From: Promethearchaeota archaeon
Lineage (GTDB): Archaea > Asgardarchaeota > Lokiarchaeia > Sigyniarchaeales > SOKP01
Assembly: GCA_008080735.1 (NCBI GenBank)
Contig: SHMW01000040.1
Location: 1-36,305 of the forward strand
Reading direction: 5' to 3'
DNA: 36,305 nt
Shown here: piece by piece, positions 26,555 to 34,895 of the stretch
How the letters are laid out: every line of letters starts with the position of its first letter
Position numbering within the stretch: the first letter of the stretch is position 1
Made by a program: the position numbers and the translations under genes
The notes under the pieces: generated by a model
The model's input: only the letters and a program-made list of their open reading frames with translations
Told to the model about the DNA's origin: nothing
Database searches by the model: none

Positions 26555-28112
26555 TTTTTTTTCCTCCTTCTTGTAATTCTTGTAAAGTGAGTAATGCAGT
26601 AATTTGCCCAGACAATAACGAATTTGTATAGCTAACACCTTGAAACGAAAAACCACCGCATATTTTTAAACCATCAATAAATCGTTCCTCAGCCATTCTC
26701 ATTAATCGGGGTAAAGTGGAATCCCAGGAATCAACCTCATAGCCATACGTCACACCTTTATAAGTTCCCGTATATCTTGAATATGTCTCAGGGGTTGCAA
26801 TTTCAATTTCTTCTATATATTCAGATAGATGCGTATTGGTTGCATTTTCGAATTTTTCTATTAGTTCTGCCGCAATTTTATCTTTAAGATTAAAATATTC
26901 CTCTTTATTTATTGCATCCCAAACTCCCGGCTTAAAAAATGAAGTAATACTAACTATACAGGTTCCTTCTGGAGAACAATCTGGGATCGCATTATTTAGA
27001 CAAATTGATGCTTGGATTGTAGGACATTCTAGTTTACCAAAAGAATCATATATTTGTTGAGTATCCATATTATCTGAAATAACATAACTATAATTTTTTA
27101 ATCCTAATTCTTCTGCTGATTTATTCAACCCAAGATACACAACAAAACAACTTATCGCATGTTTTCGGGCATTTATAAACTTATAACCAATTTCTGGTCT
27201 TTCTGATTCTGGAAAAATGAGCTTATTATAAACGAGAGTTGGAGAAGCGTTGGAAATAACAAAATCCGTTTTGATTCTGTCTCTTTTGGAAGTCTCCAAT
27301 CCCTTAACCTTTCCATCTTCAAGCAGAATTTTTTCAACTCTTGTATTAAATTCGATTTTACCACCAAGATCTCTTATCTTTTTCTCTAAAGCCATCGTGT
27401 ATCCCGAGGAGCGATGTATCGGGATAAATGCCCCTCGTAAGAGAAAAAAGTACACCATTGCCGCATAAATAGTGAAATTTATTCTACTTGTTGGGATTGC
27501 TAAATATACCCAATATCCTTTGATAATTTTTTGAGCTTTTGGTGGTACTTCTAATGCTTCTAAAATATCATCCAAACTGTATGCCGCCGTTCGTAAAAAA
27601 TTTCCATATTCACTCATCAATATTTTTTTATCTGGATTTCCTTTCGATTCTCGAATATAATTTAATGCTTCGTGAACTTCTTTGCATAATCTAACAAATT
27701 CTTCAACAGATTTTTCACTTTCTGGTACTTCTTCTACAATACAATTAATATACTCGTCAACTCCAAAAGGTATTGTGATGTCGAACCTATCATTTTGATC
27801 TGTGGAGATCAAATGATAGGCCTCTGGAATTTTCGCCATAGGGATGTCTATTCCAAGTTCTTCAAACAATTTCCTAATCCCTCCCTTATTTGATTCTGGA
27901 CCATAATCACATAATTCATGGAGCGATGCTTCAAACTCGAATCTTCCTCGGACAAAGCTGGTTGCAAAACCACCTGGAAGGTTATGTTGTTCAAAAAGAA
28001 TTATTTTTTGTCCCTCTAAAGCTAATTGAGTAGCCGCTACTAAACCACCATTACCTGCTCCGATTATAGCTACATCATATTCTTCTTTTATCGATTGATT
28101 TAATTTTTGCAT
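26547..28112 (-). CDS. CrtI/phytoene-desaturase-family FAD oxidoreductase
   Basis: A 521-residue flavoprotein of the phytoene desaturase, carotenoid isomerase and retinol saturase superfamily. The FAD-binding Rossmann motif is VAIIGAGNGGLVAATQLA, followed by an acidic residue and NLPGGFATSF. A second typical segment is GAFIPIHRSSGYTMALEKKI. The C-terminal flavin-contact region reads DGLKICGGFSFQGVSYTNSLLSGQ. Members add or remove double bonds in isoprenoids; the substrate here is unknown. Quinone, carotenoid or lipid side-chain saturation are options. The ATG at 28112 is chosen because it puts the FAD motif about 15 residues in; an ATG at 28172 would add 20 basic residues. The gene overlaps the reductase by eight bases, and a 7-TM gene lies upstream. 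Confidence 0.87.
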   Translation of the reverse strand: MQKLNQSIKEEYDVAIIGAGNGGLVAATQLALEGQKIILFEQHNLPGGFATSFVRGRFEFEASLHELCDYGPESNKGGIRKLFEELGIDIPMAKIPEAYHLISTDQNDRFDITIPFGVDEYINCIVEEVPESEKSVEEFVRLCKEVHEALNYIRESKGNPDKKILMSEYGNFLRTAAYSLDDILEALEVPPKAQKIIKGYWVYLAIPTSRINFTIYAAMVYFFLLRGAFIPIHRSSGYTMALEKKIRDLGGKIEFNTRVEKILLEDGKVKGLETSKRDRIKTDFVISNASPTLVYNKLIFPESERPEIGYKFINARKHAISCFVVYLGLNKSAEELGLKNYSYVISDNMDTQQIYDSFGKLECPTIQASICLNNAIPDCSPEGTCIVSITSFFKPGVWDAINKEEYFNLKDKIAAELIEKFENATNTHLSEYIEEIEIATPETYSRYTGTYKGVTYGYEVDSWDSTLPRLMRMAEERFIDGLKICGGFSFQGVSYTNSLLSGQITALLTLQELQEGGKKNE

Positions 28113-28256
28113 TTTTTTATTTAGTAATTTGTTTTTATTTAGTTTTATAATTTTGAAATATCTTATTTTCAAATTTGAAATGTTAAATATGAAAAAAAAT
28201 GATTAAAAAAAAAAAGTTTCTATCTAATTTGAGTTTAAATATTCGATATTGACTTA

Positions 28257-29003
28257 TTATTCTCTCTCTATTAATAAATTAGCTATCCATCTGGGAAGCA
28301 ATAAACCGGCATAGAATTCAATTGAACTAGAAAGCAATATCAATCTAGCAACCATATAGATATATGGACTGGGTATGATGAAATCGATCATTGTTCCGAC
28401 TGCGAAAGATATGAACGCAATAAACAAGAATTTTCCTTTTAATTTAACTTCTGGATTATCTGATTTCATTGATAAACGAGAAAACCAGAGTCCAAAAATT
28501 AAAAAGAATATTAAGCTCAATATGAAGTATGGAATGCTTAAATATGACCAATCTATTACAAACGCTCCTTCTTCTCCTAATGGATCATGTTCGGCAATCC
28601 AGATTTCGATGTTCCCCAAAAATATCGCGAATAATAAAAAAATCTCATAAATAATGTTTGGGGAGTAGGTAATCACTCTAATAATTTGTTTTTTGTTCTC
28701 TTCAATGGGTAAAACGATTAAATAGGCCATTATTCCAACAATGACAGTAAATGGAAGAAATGCTACCCCTAAAATTACCCAAAAGGTCATTTGAATTACT
28801 GTTCCAGTCAATAGGAAATTAATAAAAATGACAATCTGGGGCCACCATGGTGTAGTCATACCTGCCCAAAATAGACCGAAATATAAATATTGCCGTTCTT
28901 TTTTTTTTCGATACTTACTGATGATTATTAATCCAATCGCCACAGAAATAATGACAAAAAGAATAGTCAGAATTCCGTTTATGTATTCGATAAGCTCAAC
29001 CAT
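28257..29003 (-). CDS. Seven-transmembrane protein, sensor-like
   Basis: A 248-residue integral membrane protein with about seven hydrophobic helices. A basic loop follows helix 1 (SKYRKKKERQYLY) and SDNPEVKLKGKFLF precedes helix 6, both matching the plan of the protein at 1927-2628. It has no catalytic domain. It is transcribed toward the CrtI-like and reductase genes, ending 144 bases before the chosen CrtI start, so it may share their transcript; whether it has a role in that pathway is unknown. The frame can start at a GTG (29012) or at the ATG three codons later (29003); the ATG is preferred, though an aagtg element near the GTG leaves this open. Confidence 0.72.
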   Translation of the reverse strand: MVELIEYINGILTILFVIISVAIGLIIISKYRKKKERQYLYFGLFWAGMTTPWWPQIVIFINFLLTGTVIQMTFWVILGVAFLPFTVIVGIMAYLIVLPIEENKKQIIRVITYSPNIIYEIFLLFAIFLGNIEIWIAEHDPLGEEGAFVIDWSYLSIPYFILSLIFFLIFGLWFSRLSMKSDNPEVKLKGKFLFIAFISFAVGTMIDFIIPSPYIYMVARLILLSSSIEFYAGLLLPRWIANLLIERE

Positions 29004-29256
29004 TTTTTTCACTTTAAGTTTTACTTATTTAATATTTCAACCTATTATTATTTAAAATCTTTAATTATTGAGATAATACTTAATGATTTGGGTCTATATA
29101 GATTATAGAATTGTGTATATATAGAAAATCAAGAATTATAAAAATTGAACAGAATTAAGCAAAGGGTTATTTTCAAATTTACTATGAAATGATGAATAGA
29201 ATATATATAAATGAAACAATTCCATCAAGAGAAATCAGATTCAAATAAGAAGAGAT

Positions 29257-31647
29257 TTAGTTCTCCTTCTTGTACATAAAGATTCCATGAATGACTTGTC
29301 CCGAGCTTATTCCCGCATCTCCCGGTGGTATCGACTCATGTTCTAAAAACTTTAAGCCTGCCTCAGAAATCTTTTGTTTGATTGCATTTGAAAAGGAGTA
29401 ATTGTAAGCGACTCCCCCGGAAAGACCAATTTTGGTAATTCCAAATTTATTTGCTTTATCAATAGCGACTCGAGCAAACACATTTCCGATTTCTTCTTGA
29501 AATTTTGCGGCGATATCCGCTTTATTATTTTTTTTCTCTTGAATTAATTTTAAAATTTCCCCGATTAATTCAGAAGTATTTATAACCGAAATTCCATGTT
29601 CATCCGAATATTTTATCTTTAAATTAACACTGTCGGGGTTTCCTCTAGCTGCTAATCCTTCTAGTCGCATTGCGGGTTCGCCTCGGTATGTTTTCAGCCT
29701 ACCCACACCCAATAAATATGAAACCGTATCAAATATTCTACCTGTGGAACTTGACAAGGGTATATTTTCTGCAGGAAATTTGTTATTAGAATTGGCGTAT
29801 TGATTTATAAGGGTGTTTAATTCTGTTTCCCCATATTCTAAGTCATTCGATAATTTTAATTTATCAAATAATAGCTTTGATTTATCTATCCCAAAAGTTT
29901 TTAAGATAATTGACGCTGCCATGCGCGCAGGATATTTTGTACACCTATCTCCTCCAATCATTGGTTGATATTCTAAATGCCCAAGTCTCTTGGAATCATA
30001 ATACGAGGCAAGTAAAATCTCCCCTCCCCAGATATTTCCATCACTTCCAAATCCAACACCATCAGTACTAATTCCTATTATTTTCTCTTCAGGTTTTATA
30101 CTATTTTCGGCCATTAATGCCAATATATGAGCATAATGATGTTGAACTGGATATGACGGAATTTGATAATCCTCAGATAATTCCCGCGCATATTGTGTAG
30201 AAATAAACGCAGGGTGAGCATCATAAGCAATAAATCTAATTTCTTCCTTCTTAATCTGTAATAAATCTTTCATATGAAATAGAGCTTTTTTTAGAAATTG
30301 AAAGGTCTCGAGATTGGTTGTGTTTCCGATATGTTGCGTGGGAAATATTCGATTTCTCCTTAGAACCGCCCCCGTAGAATTTAACTCGGGTCCCGTTGCC
30401 AAAGCACCCGGAATTTCTACTTGAAATGGAAGTGGAATATATTCTGGAACATAACCACGCGACCGTCTAATTAATTTCGTTTTATTAGCATGAACACGTA
30501 AAACACTATCATCAGCTCTCTGATAGATTGTCCGGTTATGTAATAGAAAGAAATCTGCGATACCTTGTAATTGATTTATGATCTTATCATTTTCAATCCC
30601 CATAGGGATATTTGATTTGTTGCCGCTTGTGTATATTAAAGGTTTATCCCCAATATAATTAAAAATGAGATAATGAATCCCGGTATAAGGAAGCATAAAT
30701 CCAATATTATTTAATCCGGGAGCGACTAAATCGCTTATATTGGATTGATCAAAAGTTCTTTTTTTTTCTAATAATACGATCGGTCTTCTAAATGATGTTA
30801 TTATTTCTCTCTCAGTATCAGAAATTTTGAAATATTGTTCTATTGTATTAAGATTCGGAATCATTAGTGCAAATGGTTTATACTTCCGTTTTCTCTTTCT
30901 TTTACGTAATTTCTGAATAATTTGTTCGTCATCCGCCGCACATACAAGATGGACTCCTCCAATACCTTTAACAGCTGCAATATCCCCCCCATTGATTCTT
31001 TTAGCTGTGTCTCTCAGAATCGCATTTATAGATGTTTTCTCTCTTTTCTCTGCTCTGTCATAGTCATATAGTCGATAATTTGGTCCACATACAGAACATG
31101 CATAGGTTTGAGCATGAAATCTTCGGTTATCAAAATCTTGGTACTCTGCGAGGCACTCATCACAAAAAGGGAATTGTTGCATTGTGCTTCGTTTTCTGTC
31201 ATATGGTAAAGACTTCACAGTTGTAAATCTAGGACCGCATACGGCACATGCGATAAATGGATACTGATAATATCTATCTAATTTAGGTTCTCTCATCTCC
31301 TTTAAACAGTCTTCGCAAACAGCAACATCTGGAGGTAATGTTAAGCTTATTCCCCGACCTTTTTCGCTCTTTCGAATTTCAAGGTTAGTATATTTCACTG
31401 AATTAGTTAGCTTGTTCACACCTATATTTTCGATGTAGGAGATACTTGGCTTGCTTTTCTCAACATTCTTAACAAATTGTGAAATTTGTGTTGGTTTTCC
31501 TTGTAAAACTAATCTAACTCCCGCATTCCCCCTATTCAAAACATACCCATTGAGATTATGGTTTCGTGCTAAATTGAATAGAAAAGGTCGAAACCCAACT
31601 CCTTGGACGATACCCGTTATATTTATCTCTACGGTTTCTATACTCAT
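29257..31647 (-). CDS. hypF: Carbamoyltransferase HypF (NiFe hydrogenase maturation)
   Basis: A 796-residue enzyme that activates carbamoyl phosphate and passes the carbamoyl group to the C-terminal cysteine of HypE, the source of the cyanide ligands of NiFe hydrogenases. Domains in order are: acylphosphatase (1-92, GIVQGVGFRPF); two zinc fingers (Cys111/114/134/137 and Cys162/165/184/187); a YrdC-like domain (about 200-385, KGIGGVHLVCAAD); and a Kae1/TobZ-like carbamoyltransferase domain (about 400-790, with VQHHYAHILALMAEN, GDRCTKYPARM and LSGGVAYN). It is complete and of normal length. It is divergent from hypE and about 570 bases away. HypA, HypB and HypC are not in the window. Confidence 0.97.
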   Translation of the reverse strand: MSIETVEINITGIVQGVGFRPFLFNLARNHNLNGYVLNRGNAGVRLVLQGKPTQISQFVKNVEKSKPSISYIENIGVNKLTNSVKYTNLEIRKSEKGRGISLTLPPDVAVCEDCLKEMREPKLDRYYQYPFIACAVCGPRFTTVKSLPYDRKRSTMQQFPFCDECLAEYQDFDNRRFHAQTYACSVCGPNYRLYDYDRAEKREKTSINAILRDTAKRINGGDIAAVKGIGGVHLVCAADDEQIIQKLRKRKRKRKYKPFALMIPNLNTIEQYFKISDTEREIITSFRRPIVLLEKKRTFDQSNISDLVAPGLNNIGFMLPYTGIHYLIFNYIGDKPLIYTSGNKSNIPMGIENDKIINQLQGIADFFLLHNRTIYQRADDSVLRVHANKTKLIRRSRGYVPEYIPLPFQVEIPGALATGPELNSTGAVLRRNRIFPTQHIGNTTNLETFQFLKKALFHMKDLLQIKKEEIRFIAYDAHPAFISTQYARELSEDYQIPSYPVQHHYAHILALMAENSIKPEEKIIGISTDGVGFGSDGNIWGGEILLASYYDSKRLGHLEYQPMIGGDRCTKYPARMAASIILKTFGIDKSKLLFDKLKLSNDLEYGETELNTLINQYANSNNKFPAENIPLSSSTGRIFDTVSYLLGVGRLKTYRGEPAMRLEGLAARGNPDSVNLKIKYSDEHGISVINTSELIGEILKLIQEKKNNKADIAAKFQEEIGNVFARVAIDKANKFGITKIGLSGGVAYNYSFSNAIKQKISEAGLKFLEHESIPPGDAGISSGQVIHGIFMYKKEN

Positions 31648-31816
31648 TCAATTAGAATAACACCTATTTTCTAATAAATTAGATTATTTTAGCTAAAAAG
31701 GATCTCATAATAGGAACTTTTCATGTAAAAATGAAAAATATGATTTACAAAAGGATTTTTATAATTATCTCCTAAAAATGTAAGAAATGATTAAAAAAAA
31801 CAAACATAAATTAAGT

Positions 31817-31936
31817 TTATTCATCGGATCGACTATTTAAGAGTTCTAAAAATTCCATTACTTTTTCGGGGGTAAAACGTATAATGGGAGTTGTCTTTTT
31901 TGTTATATCTTCTTCTTTTATAGGTTTTGATTCCAT
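31817..31936 (-). CDS. Possible 39-residue small protein upstream of hypF
   Basis: A short frame starting with ATG at 31936 and ending with TAA reads MESKPIKEEDITKKTTPIIR, then a helical EKVMEFLELL segment, and ends SRSDE. Its charge pattern is protein-like and it lies upstream of, and on the same strand as, hypF. No strong Shine-Dalgarno site is seen, and at this length it could be chance. It is not HypC, which begins Met-Cys. No function is proposed. Confidence 0.3.
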   Translation of the reverse strand: MESKPIKEEDITKKTTPIIRFTPEKVMEFLELLNSRSDE

Positions 31937-32138
31937 ATTAATCAACTTTACGGGGTTTTGATTCTAAAAATTTATTAAATTTATGTTAACTTCAAATAAC
32001 TATATACAATAATCAAATAAATAGACCGCGTCCATAGATAAAGTAGACTATAGGAAGATAATAAGAGAATATAATTATATGTATTCTATATATAATTTTT
32101 GACATTTTTCATTTCTAATTTACATAATTATATCAGAA

Positions 32139-32160
32139 AAAATCGTTCCAGACCGATTTT
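32139..32160 (+). promoter_or_regulatory. Inverted repeat next to the hypE TATA box
   Basis: AAAATCG and CGATTTT form a perfect 7-base inverted repeat with an 8-base spacer. It ends three bases before the TATA-like run of hypE, where a dimeric regulator would meet TBP/TFB. The position makes an operator or activator site plausible; no factor is identified. Confidence 0.4.
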
Positions 32161-32163
32161 GGC

Positions 32164-32172
32164 TTATATATA
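32164..32172 (+). promoter_or_regulatory. TATA box candidate for hypE
   Basis: The run ttatatata lies about 43-51 bases before the ATG at 32215. Archaeal initiation about 25 bases downstream gives a short leader of about 20 bases, which fits an mRNA without a clear Shine-Dalgarno site. Confidence 0.5.
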
Positions 32173-32214
32173 TCTAAACCGAAAATTCTTTTTGCTACAT
32201 TCCTTTTGTTAAGT

Positions 32215-33270
32215 ATGAGTATGAATGAAAGTCCTAAATCTGAAGTAATTCGTTTAGCCCATGGTGCGGGAGGTATCCTTCAAGAGGAGTTAATACGCTT
32301 CATTACGAAGGATATAGAGTTCAAAAGAGTACTTACTGGAATAGGAATAGAAGAATTAGACGATGGAGCTACAATCCCTCTTGAGAATTATCATAAAGAA
32401 ATTGTCGTGACGGCAGACGGACATACAGTTTTTCCCTTATTTTTTCCCGGAGGCGACCTTGGTAAATTAAGCATTTGCGGCACGGTAAATGATTTGTTAA
32501 TGATGGGTGCTGATCCAGTTGCGTTAACATCCTCGGTAATAATTGAGGAGGGATTTGAATTTGAAAAGCTTGAGAAAATTATAAGATCTTTTAATGAGAC
32601 GGCAAAAAAGGCAAACATAGCAATAATTGCGGGGGACACAAAGGTAATGCCGAAGAATAGTCTAAACGATATTATTATTTCTACATCCGGTATTGGACTT
32701 AAGGATAATCATGTTAAAATAATCGACAGTGGTCTTAAAGGAAATGATAAAATAATAATTACCGGAAGTATTGGTGATCACGGTACCGCACTCATGGCGA
32801 AACGAGAGGGTCTAAATATTTCTACAGACTTGAAATCAGATGTAAGCTTGCTTAGTGATACTATTGGAATTTTAAAAAATCATATCAAGAAAAACCATAT
32901 TCACGCTATGAAAGATCCGACACGTGGAGGGATTTCAGGTGCGCTGAATCACTGGGCAACTAAATCAGATGTAAGTATTTGGATTGAAGAGGAAAGTGTT
33001 CCGATTAAAAAACAAGTGAGGGCTATATGCGATATGTTAGGATTGGATCCCTACAACATTGCGAGTGAGGGAAGGGCTCTTTTAGCAGTAGATCCAAACT
33101 TTGCAGATGAAATCCTTAATCTTATACGTTCAGTTGAGAATGGAAGGGACGCGCAAATTATTGGACAAGTCAAAAAAGAAAACCCGAAACGCGTTTTGTT
33201 GGAAACTATTGTAGGCGGTACTCGTTTTATAGATATGCCACTAGGGGAGCCAATTCCACGGATTTGCTGA
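32215..33270 (+). CDS. hypE: Hydrogenase maturation protein HypE
   Basis: A 351-residue protein of the PurM/AIR-synthase-like fold. It carries the carbamoyl group received from HypF on its C-terminal cysteine and dehydrates it to thiocyanate for cyanide delivery to the hydrogenase iron. The expected C-terminal tail ends PRIC, so the acceptor cysteine is present. ATP-binding segments are recognisable: VTADGHTV, GGDLGKLSICGTVNDLLMMGA and AGDTKV, with KDPTRGGISGALNHWA further on. In-frame start options are TTG (32206), ATG (32215) and ATG (32221); 32215 is chosen as the first ATG, and no ribosome site decides it. hypD follows 151 bases downstream on the same strand. Confidence 0.96.
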   Translation: MSMNESPKSEVIRLAHGAGGILQEELIRFITKDIEFKRVLTGIGIEELDDGATIPLENYHKEIVVTADGHTVFPLFFPGGDLGKLSICGTVNDLLMMGADPVALTSSVIIEEGFEFEKLEKIIRSFNETAKKANIAIIAGDTKVMPKNSLNDIIISTSGIGLKDNHVKIIDSGLKGNDKIIITGSIGDHGTALMAKREGLNISTDLKSDVSLLSDTIGILKNHIKKNHIHAMKDPTRGGISGALNHWATKSDVSIWIEEESVPIKKQVRAICDMLGLDPYNIASEGRALLAVDPNFADEILNLIRSVENGRDAQIIGQVKKENPKRVLLETIVGGTRFIDMPLGEPIPRIC

Positions 33271-33328
33271 ATCTTGCTATTTTAGTCTTTCTTATATACC
33301 CCCCCAATTTTCAATATATGGAATTATC

Positions 33329-33336
33329 ATATATAT
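33329..33336 (+). promoter_or_regulatory. TATA box candidate for hypD
   Basis: The run atatatat lies about 90 bases before the hypD ATG. Initiation about 25 bases downstream would give a leader of about 65 bases. The 151-base gap after hypE leaves room for a separate promoter, but read-through from hypE is equally possible. Confidence 0.3.
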
Positions 33337-33421
33337 GTTATGCGTTATACAAATTTTATTTAAATTTCTGCGATAATTTTACTAAATAATCTATTAAATA
33401 GGAAATATTACAGTATTAAAA

Positions 33422-34516
33422 ATGGAGATTCCTAGTTTAAAAGCACTGAGAAGTAAAGATTTTACAAAAAAGATTGTAGATTCCATTCGTGCTCATATGG
33501 CCACAATAGATAAACCTATAAAGTTTATGCATGTATGTGGTACTCATGAGCACACCATATCTAAGTATGGTTTGAGATCCCTTCTTCCTGAAACTTTGGA
33601 AATTGTTTCTGGACCTGGATGTCCTGTTTGCGTATGCCCCGCAGCAGACATCGATAAGGCTATTCAATTAGGACGAAGGGATGACACTATTATCACTACA
33701 TTTGGAGATATGATACGAGTTCCAGCAACCAATATCTCCTTAGCAGAGTTAAAAGCGGAGGGCGCGGATATCCGAATTGTATATGGGCCTAATGACGCAG
33801 TTAAAATTGCAAAGGACAATCCAGATAAGCAAATAATATTTTTTGCCATCGGGTTCGAGACTACGGTTCCCTTAATTGGTTATGAACTTAAAAATGATCC
33901 TCCATCGAACTTTTCCGTCATTTGCGCTCATAAATTAATACCTGCTGCGTTAGAACTCTTAATTAGTATTGATCGGTTAAATATAGATGGTTTTATCTCG
34001 CCAGGTCATGTTGCAACTATTATTGGTCTCCAACCATTTAAAATCTTTTCAAATTCCTACAAAGTACCAAATGTTATTGCGGGTTTCGAGCCGAATGATG
34101 TTTTATTAGGGATTCTTATGCTTTTAAACCAAATCAAATGTAAAAAATATGAAACCCTAAATCAGTATAAACGTGTTGTGAAACCAGAAGGAAACAAAAT
34201 TGCACAAGAAATAATATCTGACACATTTAAATCAGTTTCCTCTCCATGGCGTGGCATTGGACGAATAATGGACGGAGGCCTCGAAATTAGGAGTGCATAT
34301 TCAGAATATGACGCAGATAAAAAGTTCGATATCACAATTGATAACGCTCAAGATATACCGCCTGGATGCTCATGTCATCTTGTGATGACAGGAAAGATCT
34401 ATCCCCATGAATGTAAACTCTTTAGAGATGTCTGTACTCCATTAAATCCAATTGGTCCTTGTATGGTATCTCAAGAAGGGACTTGCTCAATCTATTATAA
34501 GTATTATAGTGAATGA
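33422..34516 (+). CDS. hypD: Hydrogenase maturation protein HypD
   Basis: A 364-residue iron-sulfur scaffold on which the Fe(CN)2CO unit of NiFe hydrogenases is assembled with HypC. The conserved cysteines are in place: Cys39 in MHVCGTHEHT, and Cys67 with Cys70 in SGPGCPVCVCP. The C-terminal 4Fe-4S region has CSCHLVMTGKIYPHECKLF, followed by DVCTP, GPCMVS and EGTCSIYY. TFGDMIRVPATN and FAIGFETTVP are further family blocks. Full length and intact. It is preceded by hypE and followed, after 379 bases with two hairpins and promoter-like sequence, by the hydrogenase small subunit. The ATG start is the only reasonable one. Confidence 0.97.
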   Translation: MEIPSLKALRSKDFTKKIVDSIRAHMATIDKPIKFMHVCGTHEHTISKYGLRSLLPETLEIVSGPGCPVCVCPAADIDKAIQLGRRDDTIITTFGDMIRVPATNISLAELKAEGADIRIVYGPNDAVKIAKDNPDKQIIFFAIGFETTVPLIGYELKNDPPSNFSVICAHKLIPAALELLISIDRLNIDGFISPGHVATIIGLQPFKIFSNSYKVPNVIAGFEPNDVLLGILMLLNQIKCKKYETLNQYKRVVKPEGNKIAQEIISDTFKSVSSPWRGIGRIMDGGLEIRSAYSEYDADKKFDITIDNAQDIPPGCSCHLVMTGKIYPHECKLFRDVCTPLNPIGPCMVSQEGTCSIYYKYYSE

Positions 34517-34624
34517 GGGTAGGAAAAATCCTCTTAGAATAGGAAATATCCATTATTTATATAAAATGATTAATTTATATTTCATAAAGTAGTGTGCTTG
34601 AAATCATAACAATCATTATAAATT

Positions 34625-34656
34625 AAAGAGATCTAAGCACTCTAGATTATCTCTTT
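34625..34656 (+). other. Hairpin downstream of hypD
   Basis: AAAGAGAT and ATCTCTTT form a perfect 8-base stem. A further CTA/TAG pairing is possible inside with a small bulge. It lies about 110 bases after the hypD stop and directly before a second hairpin. It could stabilise or help end the hypD mRNA; no long T-run follows it immediately. Confidence 0.35.
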
Positions 34657-34661
34657 GTTCT

Positions 34662-34682
34662 AATACCTCAAAAAGGGGTATT
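34662..34682 (+). other. Second hairpin downstream of hypD
   Basis: AATACCTC, an A5 loop and GGGGTATT form an 8-base stem with one G-T wobble. It starts five bases after the previous hairpin. GC content in the stem is high for this DNA. It could be an mRNA 3'-end structure of hypD or an element of the hydrogenase upstream region. Confidence 0.35.
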
Positions 34683-34761
34683 GATGATCTTTTGAATATT
34701 TATTCACTGTTTAAATTAATTTAAGTAATTTTTTTTGAATAATTATTCTCTTCCATAATGC

Positions 34762-34822
34762 TAACGTTACTTTTCGTTAATATAGGAGTAATTTTTTAAT
34801 AAAGTCCTTAATAATTTATAAA
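34762..34822 (+). promoter_or_regulatory. Hydrogenase operon upstream region: inverted repeat and TATA-like runs
   Basis: TAACG and CGTTA form a short inverted repeat with an 8-base spacer at 34762-34779, directly followed by a TATA-like ttaatata. A second candidate, atttataaa, lies at about 34814-34822, some 75 bases before the small-subunit ATG. Which run is used cannot be told. The spacing CG-N8-CG is the same as in the hypE inverted repeat, although the arms differ. Confidence 0.35.
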
Positions 34823-34895
34823 CATCCTACTTGCAATAAACTAGGAAATAAAAAACTAATTATAAAAACAAAAAACAAACAATAAATGATGAAAA

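Noticed and set aside
26555..26656. N-terminal extension of the flavin/2Fe-2S reductase
   Set aside because: It overlaps the conserved end of the CrtI-like gene, and ggagg precedes the ATG at 26554.
31817..31936. The small frame upstream of hypF as HypC
   Set aside because: HypC begins Met-Cys and has about 75-90 residues; this frame has no cysteine.
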